Source: Mesorhizobium sp. B2-3-12 (GTDB lineage: Bacteria; Pseudomonadota; Alphaproteobacteria; Rhizobiales; Rhizobiaceae). From it: a stretch of DNA of 64,000 nt. Of the stretch, positions 9,869-18,651 are shown piece after piece. Below the pieces are notes generated by a model, which did no database searches, was not told the DNA's origin, and worked only from the letters and a program-made list of their open reading frames with translations. The position numbers and the translations under genes are program-made. Each line of letters begins with the position of its first letter. Position 1 is the first letter of the stretch. Where the stretch lies: positions 186,001 to 250,000 of the forward strand of contig NZ_VFVR01000001.1 of the NCBI RefSeq assembly GCF_006442205.1, written 5' to 3'.

Positions 9869-10684
9869 TCAAATGGGAAACAGCCCCTGTGCCGGATGCT
9901 CGGCGCCCGCCGAAATCCAGCCGATGACGTATAGGGCAAGAGCGGCCGCGACAAGCCCGTCGACACGATCCATGATGCCGCCATGGCCAGGAATGAGCAC
10001 GCCCGAATCCTTGTGGCCATGCCGCCGTTTGACCCAGGATTCGAACAGGTCGCCGGCTTGGGCGACAACAGACAGCACCAGCGCCACAAGGCCGAGCAAA
10101 GCCAGATTGCCGGCGCCGGCGATGGCGGCCAGCAGAAGTCCCGCGACGACGCCACCGACCGCCCCGCCGAGCGCGCCGCTGCGCGTCTTGCCGGGCGAAA
10201 TCGACGGCGCCAGTTTGGGACCACCGACGGCGCGTCCGACGAAATAGGCGAAGATGTCGGTCGCCCAGACGACCGCGAACAGGAACAGGATGGCGAGGAG
10301 TCCCGAATGGTCGCCGTCGCGCAAAAGGGCAAGCGAGAGGCCGGATACGCAGGCATAGGCAAGGCCGCCAGCGTCCCACTGGCCGATCTTGCGAATGCCG
10401 GCGGCGGTCGCCGTTATTGCGACCAGGACCACGACGAGCGGCAGCAGCCAGAATGCGGGCAGGCCCGCGATCAGGGCGCCGACGAAAATGACCATCAGCG
10501 CTTCCGGCGGAAAACCAAGCCCTTCGGCCGCAACGGGCCGCGACATGCGGGTCCACTCATAAAAGATCATTGCCGACATCAGGGCGCACAGCAGCCGGAA
10601 AGGCAGGCCGCCGAGCCAGGTCAGGCCAAGCGCGACGATGGCGAGCACGACCGCTGAGATGACACGCAGCTGAAGGTTGCTCAT
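9869..10684 (-). CDS. cdsA: Phosphatidate cytidylyltransferase
   Basis: Makes CDP-diacylglycerol from phosphatidate and CTP, the branch point of bacterial phospholipid synthesis, in the inner membrane. The start is taken as the ATG at 10684, giving 271 residues with about eight hydrophobic segments. The family signature is complete: [18 protein letters not shown] followed by IMDRVD. The ATG overlaps the uppS stop by 4 nt (ATGA), so the two are probably translationally coupled. Confidence 0.95.
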   Translation of the reverse strand: MSNLQLRVISAVVLAIVALGLTWLGGLPFRLLCALMSAMIFYEWTRMSRPVAAEGLGFPPEALMVIFVGALIAGLPAFWLLPLVVVLVAITATAAGIRKIGQWDAGGLAYACVSGLSLALLRDGDHSGLLAILFLFAVVWATDIFAYFVGRAVGGPKLAPSISPGKTRSGALGGAVGGVVAGLLLAAIAGAGNLALLGLVALVLSVVAQAGDLFESWVKRRHGHKDSGVLIPGHGGIMDRVDGLVAAALALYVIGWISAGAEHPAQGLFPI

Positions 10685-11415
10685 CCCGCGGCCGGCCGCG
10701 AAGCGACGTCTTGCGGGCCCAGTCCGCCGAAGCGGCGCTCGCGGCCGGCAAATTCGCGCAAAGCCTCGGCGAAGTGCTCGCGGTTGAAGTCCGGCCAGTA
10801 GCACGGCAGGAAGACGAGTTCGCTGTAGGCAGCCTGCCACAAGAGGAAGTTGGACAGGCGAAGCTCGCCGCTGGTGCGGATGACCAGCTCCGGATCGGGA
10901 ATGCCTTGCGTGTCGAGAGCGCCGGCAAAGCTTTCGGCCGATATCGCCTCGCTGTCGATTTCACCGCGCGCCACGGCCAGGGCGAGCTTGCGCGCGGCGC
11001 GGACGATCTCGTCGCGCCCGCCGTAGTTGAAGGCGATCACCAGCGTCAGCGAGGTGTTGTGGATCGTCAGCGATTCGGCTTCGTCGAGCAGCCCTCTGAT
11101 ATCCGCCTGCAGCCCTGCCCGGTCACCGATGATCCTCACCCGCACGCCGCTCTGGTGCAGCTCGGCGAGGTCGCGGCGGATGAACAGCTTCAAAAGCCCC
11201 ATGAGGTCGCTGACTTCGGACTTCGGCCGCGACCAGTTCTCCGACGAGAAAGCGTAGACGGTCAGGAAGGAGATGCCGAGACCGGGGGCAGCGCGCACCG
11301 CCTTGCGCAGGGCCTCGACGCCGGCGCGATGACCCGCGAGCCTCGGCATGCCGCGCGCCTTTGCCCAGCGTCCATTTCCATCCATGATGATCGCGACATG
11401 CGCGGGCGTTGTCAT
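10681..11415 (-). CDS. uppS: Isoprenyl transferase (undecaprenyl diphosphate synthase)
   Basis: Cis-prenyltransferase that extends farnesyl diphosphate with isopentenyl diphosphate to the C55 carrier lipid for peptidoglycan and O-antigen. The motif [16 protein letters not shown] contains the catalytic aspartate, and the C-terminal part has [19 protein letters not shown] and [10 protein letters not shown]. Its 244 residues are typical. It lies 32 bp downstream of frr and overlaps cdsA by 4 bp. Confidence 0.97.
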   Translation of the reverse strand: MTTPAHVAIIMDGNGRWAKARGMPRLAGHRAGVEALRKAVRAAPGLGISFLTVYAFSSENWSRPKSEVSDLMGLLKLFIRRDLAELHQSGVRVRIIGDRAGLQADIRGLLDEAESLTIHNTSLTLVIAFNYGGRDEIVRAARKLALAVARGEIDSEAISAESFAGALDTQGIPDPELVIRTSGELRLSNFLLWQAAYSELVFLPCYWPDFNREHFAEALREFAGRERRFGGLGPQDVASRPAAG

Positions 11416-11447
11416 GATCTCGCTTTCGGGTCAGCCAAGGGCCAACC

Positions 11448-12002
11448 CTAAACCTGCATGATTTCAGCTTCCTTGTCGGAAAGCAGATGATCGATGGTGC
11501 CGATGGTTTCGTCGGTAAGTTTCTGGACCTGGTCGGAACGCTTGCGCTGATCGTCCTCGCTGATCGTGCCGTCCTTCTCCGCCTTCTTCAGGAAATCCAT
11601 GCCGTCGCGGCGCACATGCCGCGCGGCGACACGGGCGTTCTCCGCGTAGCCGTGCGAGATCTTGACCAGTTCCTTGCGGCGCTGTTCGTTGAGTTCCGGC
11701 AGCGGAATCCTCAGATTGGTACCGTCGACGATCGGGTTGAAGCCCAGATTGGATTCACGGATCGCGCGGTCGACGGCGCCAACCATCGACTTGTCCCAGA
11801 CCGAGACCGCGATCATGCGCGGCTCCGGCACGGTGACGTTGGCCACCTGATTGATCGGCATGGTGGTGCCATAGGCCTGCACCTGGATCGCGTCGAGCAG
11901 ATTGCTGGAAGCGCGTCCGGTCCGCAGCGAGGCCAGATCGTGCTTGAACGCGGCGATTGCCCCATCCATGCGCCGCTTGAGGTCGTCGTACTCACCACTC
12001 AT
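11448..12002 (-). CDS. frr: Ribosome recycling factor
   Basis: Splits post-termination ribosomes together with EF-G. The 184-residue protein has the three-helix-bundle signature, including [15 protein letters not shown] and [22 protein letters not shown] text near the middle. It belongs to the pyrH-frr-uppS-cdsA order conserved in many bacteria. Confidence 0.97.
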   Translation of the reverse strand: MSGEYDDLKRRMDGAIAAFKHDLASLRTGRASSNLLDAIQVQAYGTTMPINQVANVTVPEPRMIAVSVWDKSMVGAVDRAIRESNLGFNPIVDGTNLRIPLPELNEQRRKELVKISHGYAENARVAARHVRRDGMDFLKKAEKDGTISEDDQRKRSDQVQKLTDETIGTIDHLLSDKEAEIMQV

Positions 12003-12073
12003 TCTAGTCTCCTCGACCCGTCTGCCGCGGGTTCACTGCTTCGGGGCACGGCCCCGTTTTCGAGCCTGATTTC

Positions 12074-12105
12074 GAAAACCGGTTTCCCTTCTCTCCAGGG
12101 ATCAG
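12074..12105. repeat. Possible rhizobial intergenic repeat fragment between pyrH and frr
   Basis: The 110-bp spacer between pyrH and frr contains GAAAACCGGTTTCCC followed by GGATCAGGCC. This resembles a motif that recurs in rhizobial intergenic regions, usually as AAAACCGGTT followed by a T-rich stretch and GGATCA. Only one copy is visible in this window, so the repeat status rests on memory and not on the sequence given. Confidence 0.3.
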
Positions 12106-12112
12106 GCCCGGA

Positions 12113-12835
12113 TCACTCGTCCGCGACGACCGTGCAACGGCCGCCGCCCCTCAGAATATCGCCGAAACCACCCTTTTCGTGGATCGAATAGACGATTATC
12201 GGAATGTTGTTTTCACGCGCAAGTGCAATCGCAGCCGTATCCATGATCGAAAGGCCGCGATTTATGACTTCGGCGTGGCTGATGCGCTCGAAACGGGTCG
12301 CGTTCGGGTCCTTTTTCGGGTCGGCCGAATAGACGCCGTCGACCTGCGTGCCCTTGAACAGCGCGTCGGCGCCGATTTCGGCCGCACGGAGCGCGGCGGC
12401 CGAATCGGTGGTGAAGAACGGATTGCCGGTACCGCCGGCGAAGATCACCACCTTGCCCTGGTTCATGTAGGCGGTCGCCTGGCGCTGCGAAAAGCTCTCG
12501 CAAAGCTCGGGCATGGCAATCGCGGACAGCACCACGGCGTCGACGCCGATCTTGTTCAGCGACGTGCGCAGCGCCAGCGAATTGATGACCGTGGCAAGCA
12601 TGCCCATATGGTCGCCGGTAACGCGGTCTCCACCCTTGGAAGCGACGGCCACGCCGCGAAAGATATTGCCGCCGCCAATGACGACACCCACCTCGATGCC
12701 CAGCGCGCGCGCTTCGGCAATGTCGCCTGCGATGCGGTCGACGACCGAGACGTCGATGCCGAAATGCTGTTCGCCCATCAACGCTTCGCCTGAAGCTTTC
12801 AGCAGAACACGTCGGTAGAGGGGCTTCACCGTCAT
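12113..12835 (-). CDS. pyrH: Uridylate kinase (UMP kinase)
   Basis: Phosphorylates UMP to UDP. Bacterial PyrH is a hexamer of the amino-acid kinase fold, activated by GTP and inhibited by UTP. The protein starts MTVKPLYRRVLLKASGEALMG at the ATG at 12835 and is 240 residues long; upstream in-frame codons to 12952 do not resemble PyrH. The segment VVIGGGNIFRG and the late VDGVYSADPKKDPNATRF are family hallmarks. It heads the pyrH-frr-uppS-cdsA-rseP-bamA run. tsf, its common upstream neighbour, is displaced about 3 kb by an AKR/SnoaL/LysR block. Confidence 0.97.
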   Translation of the reverse strand: MTVKPLYRRVLLKASGEALMGEQHFGIDVSVVDRIAGDIAEARALGIEVGVVIGGGNIFRGVAVASKGGDRVTGDHMGMLATVINSLALRTSLNKIGVDAVVLSAIAMPELCESFSQRQATAYMNQGKVVIFAGGTGNPFFTTDSAAALRAAEIGADALFKGTQVDGVYSADPKKDPNATRFERISHAEVINRGLSIMDTAAIALARENNIPIIVYSIHEKGGFGDILRGGGRCTVVADE

Positions 12836-12933
12836 CTGGTTCCTCGAAAATCCCGGCGCGGCAAACTTTGAAGGCGAAAAGGGCCTCCTGCTTCGTCCGG
12901 CGGTGCTGTCATGACGGGTTGACCGGATACACG

Positions 12934-12963
12934 AAGGGCGCGGCGATGTCACGCCGCGCCCTT
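12934..12963. terminator. Strong GC hairpin between the aldo/keto reductase gene and pyrH
   Basis: AAGGGCGCGGCG (12934-12945) pairs perfectly with CGCCGCGCCCTT (12952-12963) around a 6-nt loop. It follows the stop of the minus-strand aldo/keto reductase gene and precedes pyrH. No T-tract follows on the minus strand, so termination may be Rho-assisted or incomplete. Confidence 0.5.
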
Positions 12964-12987
12964 GTGCAAAATTCCAGGCTTTTTGGA

Positions 12988-14097
12988 TCAGTTGCTGCTG
13001 ATGGCAACGGCTTCGCCTTCGACCACGACCGGCGATGCGTAACCGGACGGCTTGTCGCCGGTCACGACACCGCCGGCGACACGGACCTGGATCTCGGGAC
13101 CGAAAAAAGAATGCGGGAACGGCGCCGGTGTGCCGCTCACCTTGTCCAGCCGCTGGCGAAGCGCGGGCGGTATGGAGAAATCGAGCGCCGCAAGATTGTC
13201 CTGCAACTGCGAAAGCCTCGTTGCGCCAAGGATGACGGTGGCGATTCCTGGCTGTGTCGCCACCCAGTTGAGCGCCACCTGAGCCATGCCGCGACCGAGT
13301 TCGGCGGCGACTTTCTCCAATTCCGCCACAACAACCCAGTTGTGCTCGCTGAATTTCTGGAAACCTGGATGCGTGGTGTTGCGAAAGCCGTCGAGCCGGC
13401 CGGCATTGCCGCCTTGCGCCGGGCGGTACTTGCCGCTCAACAGCCCGCTGGCCAGCGGACTCCAGACCATGATGCCGGCGCCATGGCGTGTCCCGAACGG
13501 CACGAATTCGTGCTCGATGGCACGCTCCGCCAGGGAGTATTCGAGCTGCAACGCCGAGATCGGCTCATAGCCGCGCAGTTCGGCGATCGCCTGTGCCCGC
13601 CCGGCATACCAGGCCGGCACGTCGGACAGGCCGATGTGCCGTATCTTGCCTGCCCGCACCAGATCGTCGAGCGTCCGCAGCACCTCCTCGGCCGGCGTCA
13701 GCCTGTCCCAGATATGCATGAGATAGAGATCGATGTAGTCGGTGCCCAGCCGCTTCAGCGAGGCGTCGACGGCGCGCATGATGTTCTTGCGGCCATTGCC
13801 GCCGGCGTTCGGATTGCCGGGGTTCGAGTTCATGGTGAATTTGGTGGCGATCACCGCCTTGTCGCGCAAGCCGCGCTCGGCCACGAATTCACCGAGCCAG
13901 GTCTCGGCCGTGCCGCCGGTATAAAGGTCGGCGGTGTCGAAGAAATTGCCGCCAGCCGCGACATAGGCGTCGAACATCGCGCGCGCCGTGTCCCGGTCCG
14001 CGCCCCAGCCCCATTCCGTGCCGAAGGTCATCGTGCCCAGCGCCAGCCGGCTGACGCGCAGGCCGCTGTTGCCGAGTGTGTAATAGCTCATCGTCAT
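12988..14097 (-). CDS. Aldo/keto reductase
   Basis: NADPH-dependent reductase of the AKR superfamily (COG0667 type); the substrate is unknown. Visible family features are the N-terminal SRLALGTMTFGTEWGWG, the catalytic aspartate and tyrosine in GGNFFDTADLYTGG, the lysine in VIATKFTMN, and the histidine in LYLMHIWDR. The C-terminal ATVILGATRLSQLQDNL forms the cofactor-binding end. It is 369 residues from the ATG at 14097, which has a GGAAAAG ribosome binding site; an ATG two codons later is also possible. It is the second gene of a pair with the SnoaL-like gene, divergent from a LysR regulator that probably controls both. Confidence 0.9.
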   Translation of the reverse strand: MTMSYYTLGNSGLRVSRLALGTMTFGTEWGWGADRDTARAMFDAYVAAGGNFFDTADLYTGGTAETWLGEFVAERGLRDKAVIATKFTMNSNPGNPNAGGNGRKNIMRAVDASLKRLGTDYIDLYLMHIWDRLTPAEEVLRTLDDLVRAGKIRHIGLSDVPAWYAGRAQAIAELRGYEPISALQLEYSLAERAIEHEFVPFGTRHGAGIMVWSPLASGLLSGKYRPAQGGNAGRLDGFRNTTHPGFQKFSEHNWVVVAELEKVAAELGRGMAQVALNWVATQPGIATVILGATRLSQLQDNLAALDFSIPPALRQRLDKVSGTPAPFPHSFFGPEIQVRVAGGVVTGDKPSGYASPVVVEGEAVAISSN

Positions 14098-14132
14098 TGT
14101 CTTTTCCGATCCTGATCCGGTTGATGCGGGCG

Positions 14133-14660
14133 TCATTGGCCAGGCGTCGCCTTGACCCAGGGATTGCCGCGTTCATGCGTCATGCGGAAGGTGAAGCCAT
14201 CGACCTTCCAGGCGGTGCCAGAACGCGTCAGGTGGTGCTCATACGTACCCCAGACTTCCCACAGCGGATCGCCATTGCCCTCCATCCGGTTCCAGGCATA
14301 GCCGTTTGACAGAACAGTCGCCGTGTCCGCTTCGAGGACGACCTGATGATTGGTGCGCAGGTGCAGGCTGGTCTTGCCGGCCTTGAGATTGCCGGCCCAG
14401 GCGCCGATCAGATCGTCGGAGGCAATGTTGGCCGCTGGCTGCCCGGACAGGCTGCTGAAGTCGGCGGTGACGCGATCGGCGAGATAGAAGCGGGCAAGCT
14501 TCCAGTCCCGCGCGTCGACCGCGCGGTCGATGGCATCGGCGATGCGGATGACGGTGCGCTCATCGGCCAGCGCCTGCCAGCCGGTCGGTTCGGCGCCACC
14601 GGCATCGGCTGGCGCCAGTGCGATACCGGCCGCGAAATTGACGTGCTTCAACGCATTCAT
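14133..14660 (-). CDS. SnoaL-like (NTF2 superfamily) protein
   Basis: A 175-residue protein of the nuclear-transport-factor-2 fold, with the usual pattern of an N-terminal helix pair (ADERTVIRIADAIDRAVD), then WKLARFYLADRVTADFSSL, and a beta-sheet that ends YEHHLTRSGTAWKVDGFTF. Members are small enzymes or ligand-binding proteins, and no catalytic assignment is possible here. The start at 14660 is the first ATG that gives the expected length. It lies 35 bp before the aldo/keto reductase and starts 112 bp from the divergent LysR gene, so a co-regulated redox or detoxification unit is a reasonable inference. Confidence 0.75.
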   Translation of the reverse strand: MNALKHVNFAAGIALAPADAGGAEPTGWQALADERTVIRIADAIDRAVDARDWKLARFYLADRVTADFSSLSGQPAANIASDDLIGAWAGNLKAGKTSLHLRTNHQVVLEADTATVLSNGYAWNRMEGNGDPLWEVWGTYEHHLTRSGTAWKVDGFTFRMTHERGNPWVKATPGQ

Positions 14661-14734
14661 GTCCTTGCTCCCTGATCTGGCCCATGGCCGTGCTGTTGGG
14701 GACAATGTGGAGCAATGCGTCGACATCGATAAGA

Positions 14735-14749
14735 TTGCATTGTTTGCAA
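14735..14749. promoter_or_regulatory. Candidate LysR-type operator in the divergent SnoaL/LysR spacer
   Basis: TTGCA-N5-TGCAA is a perfect 15-bp dyad that contains the T-N11-A pattern typical of LysR-type boxes. It lies 24 bp upstream of the LysR start and 75 bp upstream of the SnoaL start, in a 112-bp divergent spacer. Its use by the adjacent regulator is inferred. Confidence 0.5.
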
Positions 14750-14772
14750 GGACCATGCGATATCATTCATGA

Positions 14773-15708
14773 ATGGATCGCGATCTCCTCAGCCACCTGC
14801 CTGTCATAGTCGCCGTTGCCCGACGCGGGGGCTTCGCGCTTGCCGCGGCCGAACTGGGCATGAGCCCTTCGGCGGTCAGCCATGCGGTGCGCCTCGTCGA
14901 GGAGCGGATCGGCCAGCCGCTGTTTGCACGCACGACGCGAAGCGTCTCGCTTACCGAGGCCGGCAAGGCGCTGGTGGAGACGGCGGCCCCTGCCCTCCAG
15001 GATATTGCCGAGCGCATGGACCGTATCCGCAGCGTCAAGGGCAGGCCGTCCGGCCTGCTCAGGATCAACGCCTCCAACATCGCGATCCCATTGGCCGTGA
15101 CGCCGGTCGTCGCGGCAATGGCCGAGCGTTATCCCGACATTACGGTGGACATTTTTGCCGATCAGGGGTTGGTCGACATCGTTGGCGAAGGTTTTGACGC
15201 CGGCATCCGGCTGGGCGAGATGATCGCGCAGGACATGGTGGCCATCCGGCTGACGCCGCCCTTCAAAACCGTCATCGTCGCCTCACCTGCCTATATCGGG
15301 CGACGTGGCCGCCCGCGCGGAATCGCCGATCTCGCGAACCACAATTGCATCGGATACCGGCTTGTCCGCTCGGGTGCGCTCTATCGCTGGGATTTGACCT
15401 GGGACGGCAAGGATGTGGTCATGGAGACCAGCGGAACAGCCATCGTGACCGACTCGCTCGCGGCAATCGATCTGGCCCTCGCCGGAGTGGGCCTAGCCTA
15501 TATGTTCGAGCCCTTGGCGCGCGGCGATCTTGCGGCCGGGCGCCTGGTGCAGGTTCTGCCGCAGTCGGCGATCGAGGAACCCGGGCTTTTCCTCTATTTC
15601 CCGCGCCGCGCGGCGATGGCGCCGAAGCTCAGGGCCTTTATCGACACCGCAAACGAAATCGGCCTGACATCCCTGCGGACATCAGGCCGAAAAACGCAGT
15701 CGCAATAA
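14773..15708 (+). CDS. LysR family transcriptional regulator
   Basis: A 311-residue regulator with an N-terminal winged helix-turn-helix (about 1-60: LLSHLPVIVAVARRGGFALA, then AELGMSPSAVSHAVRLVEER). A linker helix and a two-lobed periplasmic-binding-protein-like effector domain follow (about 90-300). The VFAR-like end of the wing is LFARTTRSVSLTEAGKAL. It is divergent from the SnoaL and aldo/keto reductase genes, the classic arrangement for a LysR regulator and its targets. The inducer is unknown. Confidence 0.93.
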   Translation: MDRDLLSHLPVIVAVARRGGFALAAAELGMSPSAVSHAVRLVEERIGQPLFARTTRSVSLTEAGKALVETAAPALQDIAERMDRIRSVKGRPSGLLRINASNIAIPLAVTPVVAAMAERYPDITVDIFADQGLVDIVGEGFDAGIRLGEMIAQDMVAIRLTPPFKTVIVASPAYIGRRGRPRGIADLANHNCIGYRLVRSGALYRWDLTWDGKDVVMETSGTAIVTDSLAAIDLALAGVGLAYMFEPLARGDLAAGRLVQVLPQSAIEEPGLFLYFPRRAAMAPKLRAFIDTANEIGLTSLRTSGRKTQSQ

Positions 15709-15721
15709 TGCGATAGGACGC

Positions 15722-16642
15722 TTACTTCTTGACCGCCGCCGCGACTTCCGCGGCGAAGTCGGTCTCTTCCTTCTCGATGCCCTCGCCCAGCGCGAAGCGC
15801 AGATAGGCGGTGATCGTGGCCGGCGCGCCGATTTCCTTTTCGGCATCCTTCAGCGCCTTCTCGACGGTGATGTCGGGATTGAGCACGAAGGCCTGCTTCA
15901 GGAGCACGACTTCCTCATAGAACTTGCGCAGGCGGCCCTCGACCATCTTCTCGATGATGGCTTCCGGCTTGCCGGACTGGCGCGCCTGGTCGGAGAAGAT
16001 CGCCTTCTCACGCTCGACGGCCGCCGGATCGATCTGCTCGGCGGTCAGCGCCAAGGGGTTAGTGGCGGCGACATGCATGGCGACCTGGCGGCCGAAGGCG
16101 TTGGCGGCATGCTCGTTGCCCGTGGTCTCGATCGCCACCAGCACGCCGAGCTTGCCGAGGCCATCGGCAACCGAATTGTGGACGTAGGTCGCGACCGCGC
16201 CATGCGGCACGGTGAGCTTGGCCGAGCGGCGGAAGCCCAGGTTCTCGCCAATGGTGCCGACGGCGTCCTTGATGGTGTCGGTGACCGACTTGTCGGAGCC
16301 CGGATACTTCGCGGCGGCCACGGCTTCCGTCGTGCCATAGGCAAGCGCCACCTTGGCGACGTTGGCGACGATTTCCTGGAACGCCGCATTGCGAGCGACG
16401 AAGTCGGTCTCGGAATTCACCTCGACGATGGCGGCTTCGCGCACGCCGTTGTCGACGCCGATCAGACCTTCGGCGGCGGTGCGGCCGGCCTTCTTGTCGG
16501 CCTTGGAGATGCCCTTCTTGCGCAGCCAGTCCACGGCTTCTTCCATGTTGCCGTTGGTCTCATTCAACGCCGTCTTGCAGTCCATCATGCCCGCGCCGGT
16601 CAAGTCGCGGAGTTCTTTGACCTGTGCAGCCGAAATGCTCAT
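15722..16642 (-). CDS. tsf: Elongation factor Ts
   Basis: Guanine-nucleotide exchange factor for EF-Tu. The 306-residue protein starts [20 protein letters not shown], with the UBA-like N-terminal domain ([20 protein letters not shown]). The central TDFVARN motif ([18 protein letters not shown]) contacts EF-Tu. The ATG at 16642 is preferred over the outer start at 16666. It lies downstream of rpsB across a 126-bp spacer with two hairpins and converges on the LysR gene with 13 bp between the stops. Confidence 0.97.
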   Translation of the reverse strand: MSISAAQVKELRDLTGAGMMDCKTALNETNGNMEEAVDWLRKKGISKADKKAGRTAAEGLIGVDNGVREAAIVEVNSETDFVARNAAFQEIVANVAKVALAYGTTEAVAAAKYPGSDKSVTDTIKDAVGTIGENLGFRRSAKLTVPHGAVATYVHNSVADGLGKLGVLVAIETTGNEHAANAFGRQVAMHVAATNPLALTAEQIDPAAVEREKAIFSDQARQSGKPEAIIEKMVEGRLRKFYEEVVLLKQAFVLNPDITVEKALKDAEKEIGAPATITAYLRFALGEGIEKEETDFAAEVAAAVKK

Positions 16643-16667
16643 TGTCGCCTCTTTGTTTAAATGCACC

Positions 16668-16746
16668 GACGCACCATCGGTACTCGATGGTGCGTCTGTT
16701 TTAGCGTGCCAAAATATGAGAAAGATGAAGGCCGCTGCCGGCCTTC
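16668..16746 (-). terminator. Two hairpins in the rpsB-tsf spacer (probable attenuator)
   Basis: Just after the rpsB stop, an 8-bp GAAGGCCG/CGGCCTTC stem (16727-16746) is followed on the minus strand by a T-rich run. A second, perfect 12-bp stem, GACGCACCATCG/CGATGGTGCGTC (16668-16696), comes before tsf. They could partly terminate transcription after rpsB and so set the S2:EF-Ts ratio; this is inferred. Confidence 0.55.
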
Positions 16747-16768
16747 GATTATCAAGCCCGGATGTTTA

Positions 16769-17551
16769 TCAAGCTTCTGGGGCTTCCGACGCAGGGGCCG
16801 GATCGAGCGCCGGCTCGACCGGAGCTTCGACCGAAGCGCCAATATCCATGCCGAGCGCGCCCTGCTGGCGGGCGATGCCGTCGATGGCGGCCTTGGCGAT
16901 CAGGTCGCAATAGAGCTGGATGGCGCGGGCCGCGTCGTCATTGCCGGGGATCGGGAAGTCGATCTTGTCCGGATCGCAGTTCGAATCGATGATGGCGACG
17001 ACCGGGATGCCGAGACGCTTGGCCTCGAGGATGGCGATCGCTTCCTTGTTGGTGTCGATCACGAACATCAGGTCGGGCGTCGAGCCCATGTCCTTGATGC
17101 CGCCGAGCGCCTTGTCGAGTTTCTCGCGCTCGCGGTCGAGGTTCAGGCGTTCCTTCTTGGTCAGGCCTTGCGCTTCGCCGGCCAGCATCTCGTCGAGCTT
17201 GCGCAGGCGCTGGATCGAGTTCGAGATCGTCTTCCAGTTGGTCAGCATGCCGCCGAGCCAACGCGAGTTGACGTAGTACTGAGCAGAACGCTGCGCGGCA
17301 TCGGCAACGATGTCCGACGCCTGGCGCTTGGTGCCGACGAACAGCACGCGGCCGCCCTTGGCGACGGTGTCGGAAACCTGCTTCAGCGCCTGGTGCAGCA
17401 AAGGCACCGTCTGCGAGAGGTCGATGATGTGGATGTTGTTGCGGGCGCCGTAGATGTAGGGCGCCATCTTCGGGTTCCAGCGGTGGGTCTGGTGGCCGAA
17501 GTGAATGCCAGCTTCCAAAAGCTGGCGCATGCTGAAATCAGGCAGTGCCAT
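16769..17551 (-). CDS. rpsB: 30S ribosomal protein S2
   Basis: Small-subunit protein at the back of the 30S head-body junction; it recruits S1. The 260-residue protein begins [20 protein letters not shown] and has the family segments [21 protein letters not shown] and [13 protein letters not shown]. The last 30 residues are an acidic, alanine/proline-rich tail ([20 protein letters not shown]). A housekeeping promoter lies about 130 bp upstream and leaves a long leader. Confidence 0.97.
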   Translation of the reverse strand: MALPDFSMRQLLEAGIHFGHQTHRWNPKMAPYIYGARNNIHIIDLSQTVPLLHQALKQVSDTVAKGGRVLFVGTKRQASDIVADAAQRSAQYYVNSRWLGGMLTNWKTISNSIQRLRKLDEMLAGEAQGLTKKERLNLDREREKLDKALGGIKDMGSTPDLMFVIDTNKEAIAILEAKRLGIPVVAIIDSNCDPDKIDFPIPGNDDAARAIQLYCDLIAKAAIDGIARQQGALGMDIGASVEAPVEPALDPAPASEAPEA

Positions 17552-17679
17552 TCTCATTTCCTTTCCGGTTAGCCTCCACGGACACAGGCATTTTCGGACC
17601 GAGGTCCTTGAACGCCACCGGAGGTTTCAGCCGGATTTCTCCCGGGCAGACACCAAAGTCCGTGTGTGGAATGAGCGGG

Positions 17680-17708
17680 CATATAGAGGGGAAGTCCGAC
17701 AAACGCAA
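17680..17708 (-). promoter_or_regulatory. Housekeeping promoter of rpsB-tsf with a long leader
   Basis: On the minus strand, TTGCGT (17703-17708) and TATATG (17680-17685) are separated by exactly 17 bp, a good match to the rhizobial sigma-70 form CTTGAC-N17-CTATAT. The start point would lie near 17673, leaving a leader of about 120 nt before the rpsB ATG. That is long enough for an S2-sensing RNA structure, although I did not identify a known motif. Confidence 0.7.
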
Positions 17709-17728
17709 GCGGGACGGCGCTTTAACGC

Positions 17729-18340
17729 CTAGCGTGCGGCAATCAGCGCTCCGGTGCCGATCATCGCGCTGCCGGCAAACCTGTTCATCAGCCGCATCCG
17801 CCGCGGCGTCCTGAACCAGCCCGAAGCCCGGCCGGCGAGCGCGGCATATACCCCCATGGTCACGATATTGACGCTGATGACGGTCGCCACCACCAGCAGG
17901 CCATCGAAAAACGTCATCGTATCGAGGTCGAGAATCAGCGGCATGATCGAGGCATGGAACAGGATCGCCTTCGGGTTCCCCAATGCGATGGATGCGCCCA
18001 GCAAGAATGATCGGGACAATTTCGCCTGCCCCGTCCCCTGCTCGTTCGATTGCGTCGCCGAGGCCCGCCACATCCTGACGCCGAGAAAGATCAGATAGGC
18101 GGCGCCGGCGTATTTCAGCAGGAGAAAAATCCATTCGAAGGTCTGAGCCAGGGCCACCAGCCCGAGCAGCGCCAGAGTGACGAGCACGGCGTCGCCGGCG
18201 GCGACCCCAACGCCGGCCATGAAGGCCCGCAGGAACCCACGCGATACGCCGTTGGTGATGACCGCGAACATTGCCGGTCCCGGCGTGGCGGCGGCGAGCG
18301 TGACGGCGGCGCAGTAAGCCAGGAATGCCGTTGGTGTCAT
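17729..18340 (-). CDS. LysE family translocator
   Basis: A 203-residue inner-membrane exporter of the LysE/RhtB family, which moves amino acids or related small molecules out of the cell. The family signature is near the N terminus (AAATPGPAMFAVITNGVSRG), and about six hydrophobic segments are visible. The ATG at 18340 overlaps the end of the upstream DUF4031 gene by 4 bp. The substrate cannot be predicted. Confidence 0.88.
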   Translation of the reverse strand: MTPTAFLAYCAAVTLAAATPGPAMFAVITNGVSRGFLRAFMAGVGVAAGDAVLVTLALLGLVALAQTFEWIFLLLKYAGAAYLIFLGVRMWRASATQSNEQGTGQAKLSRSFLLGASIALGNPKAILFHASIMPLILDLDTMTFFDGLLVVATVISVNIVTMGVYAALAGRASGWFRTPRRMRLMNRFAGSAMIGTGALIAAR

Positions 18341-18615
18341 CGCTTGGCCTTTCCGTTGGGCACCCGCACGCGCCGGAAGATGGCGACGATCTGCTCGCGG
18401 CTGCACTCGATGGCGCCGAGCCGCACCGCACGGTCGCGCTCGAAGCCGGTTATGTCATAGTGTGGAGCGGATGTCTTGGGCGGGCCCTGGTAAGACGCGC
18501 GCTTGATGCCGAGTTCAGCCGCAAAGCGATGCAACTCGTGGGTGTCGTCGGCCAGGAGATGGCACCAGAGATGACCAGCCCATTTCCAGATCGCCGCATC
18601 GACATAGACCGCCAT
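18337..18615 (-). CDS. DUF4031 domain-containing protein
   Basis: A 92-residue protein that begins MAVYVDAAIWKWAGHLWCHL and continues with LLADDTHELHRFAAELGIKR and SAPHYDITGFERDRAV. This is the DUF4031 pattern, a small family of unknown function. The ATG at 18615 matches the conserved start; a further six codons are open upstream. It is coupled by a 4-bp overlap (ATGA) to the LysE-family exporter. Confidence 0.8.
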   Translation of the reverse strand: MAVYVDAAIWKWAGHLWCHLLADDTHELHRFAAELGIKRASYQGPPKTSAPHYDITGFERDRAVRLGAIECSREQIVAIFRRVRVPNGKAKR

Positions 18616-18651
18616 CAAGCCCGCCGCGGCCAACTCACTTGCGCCTCGCTG

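Noticed and set aside
15661..15688. GGCCTGA-N14-TCAGGCC inverted repeat at the end of the LysR gene as a terminator
   Set aside because: It lies within the coding sequence and is followed by A residues on the plus strand, so it has no terminator T-tract in either direction.
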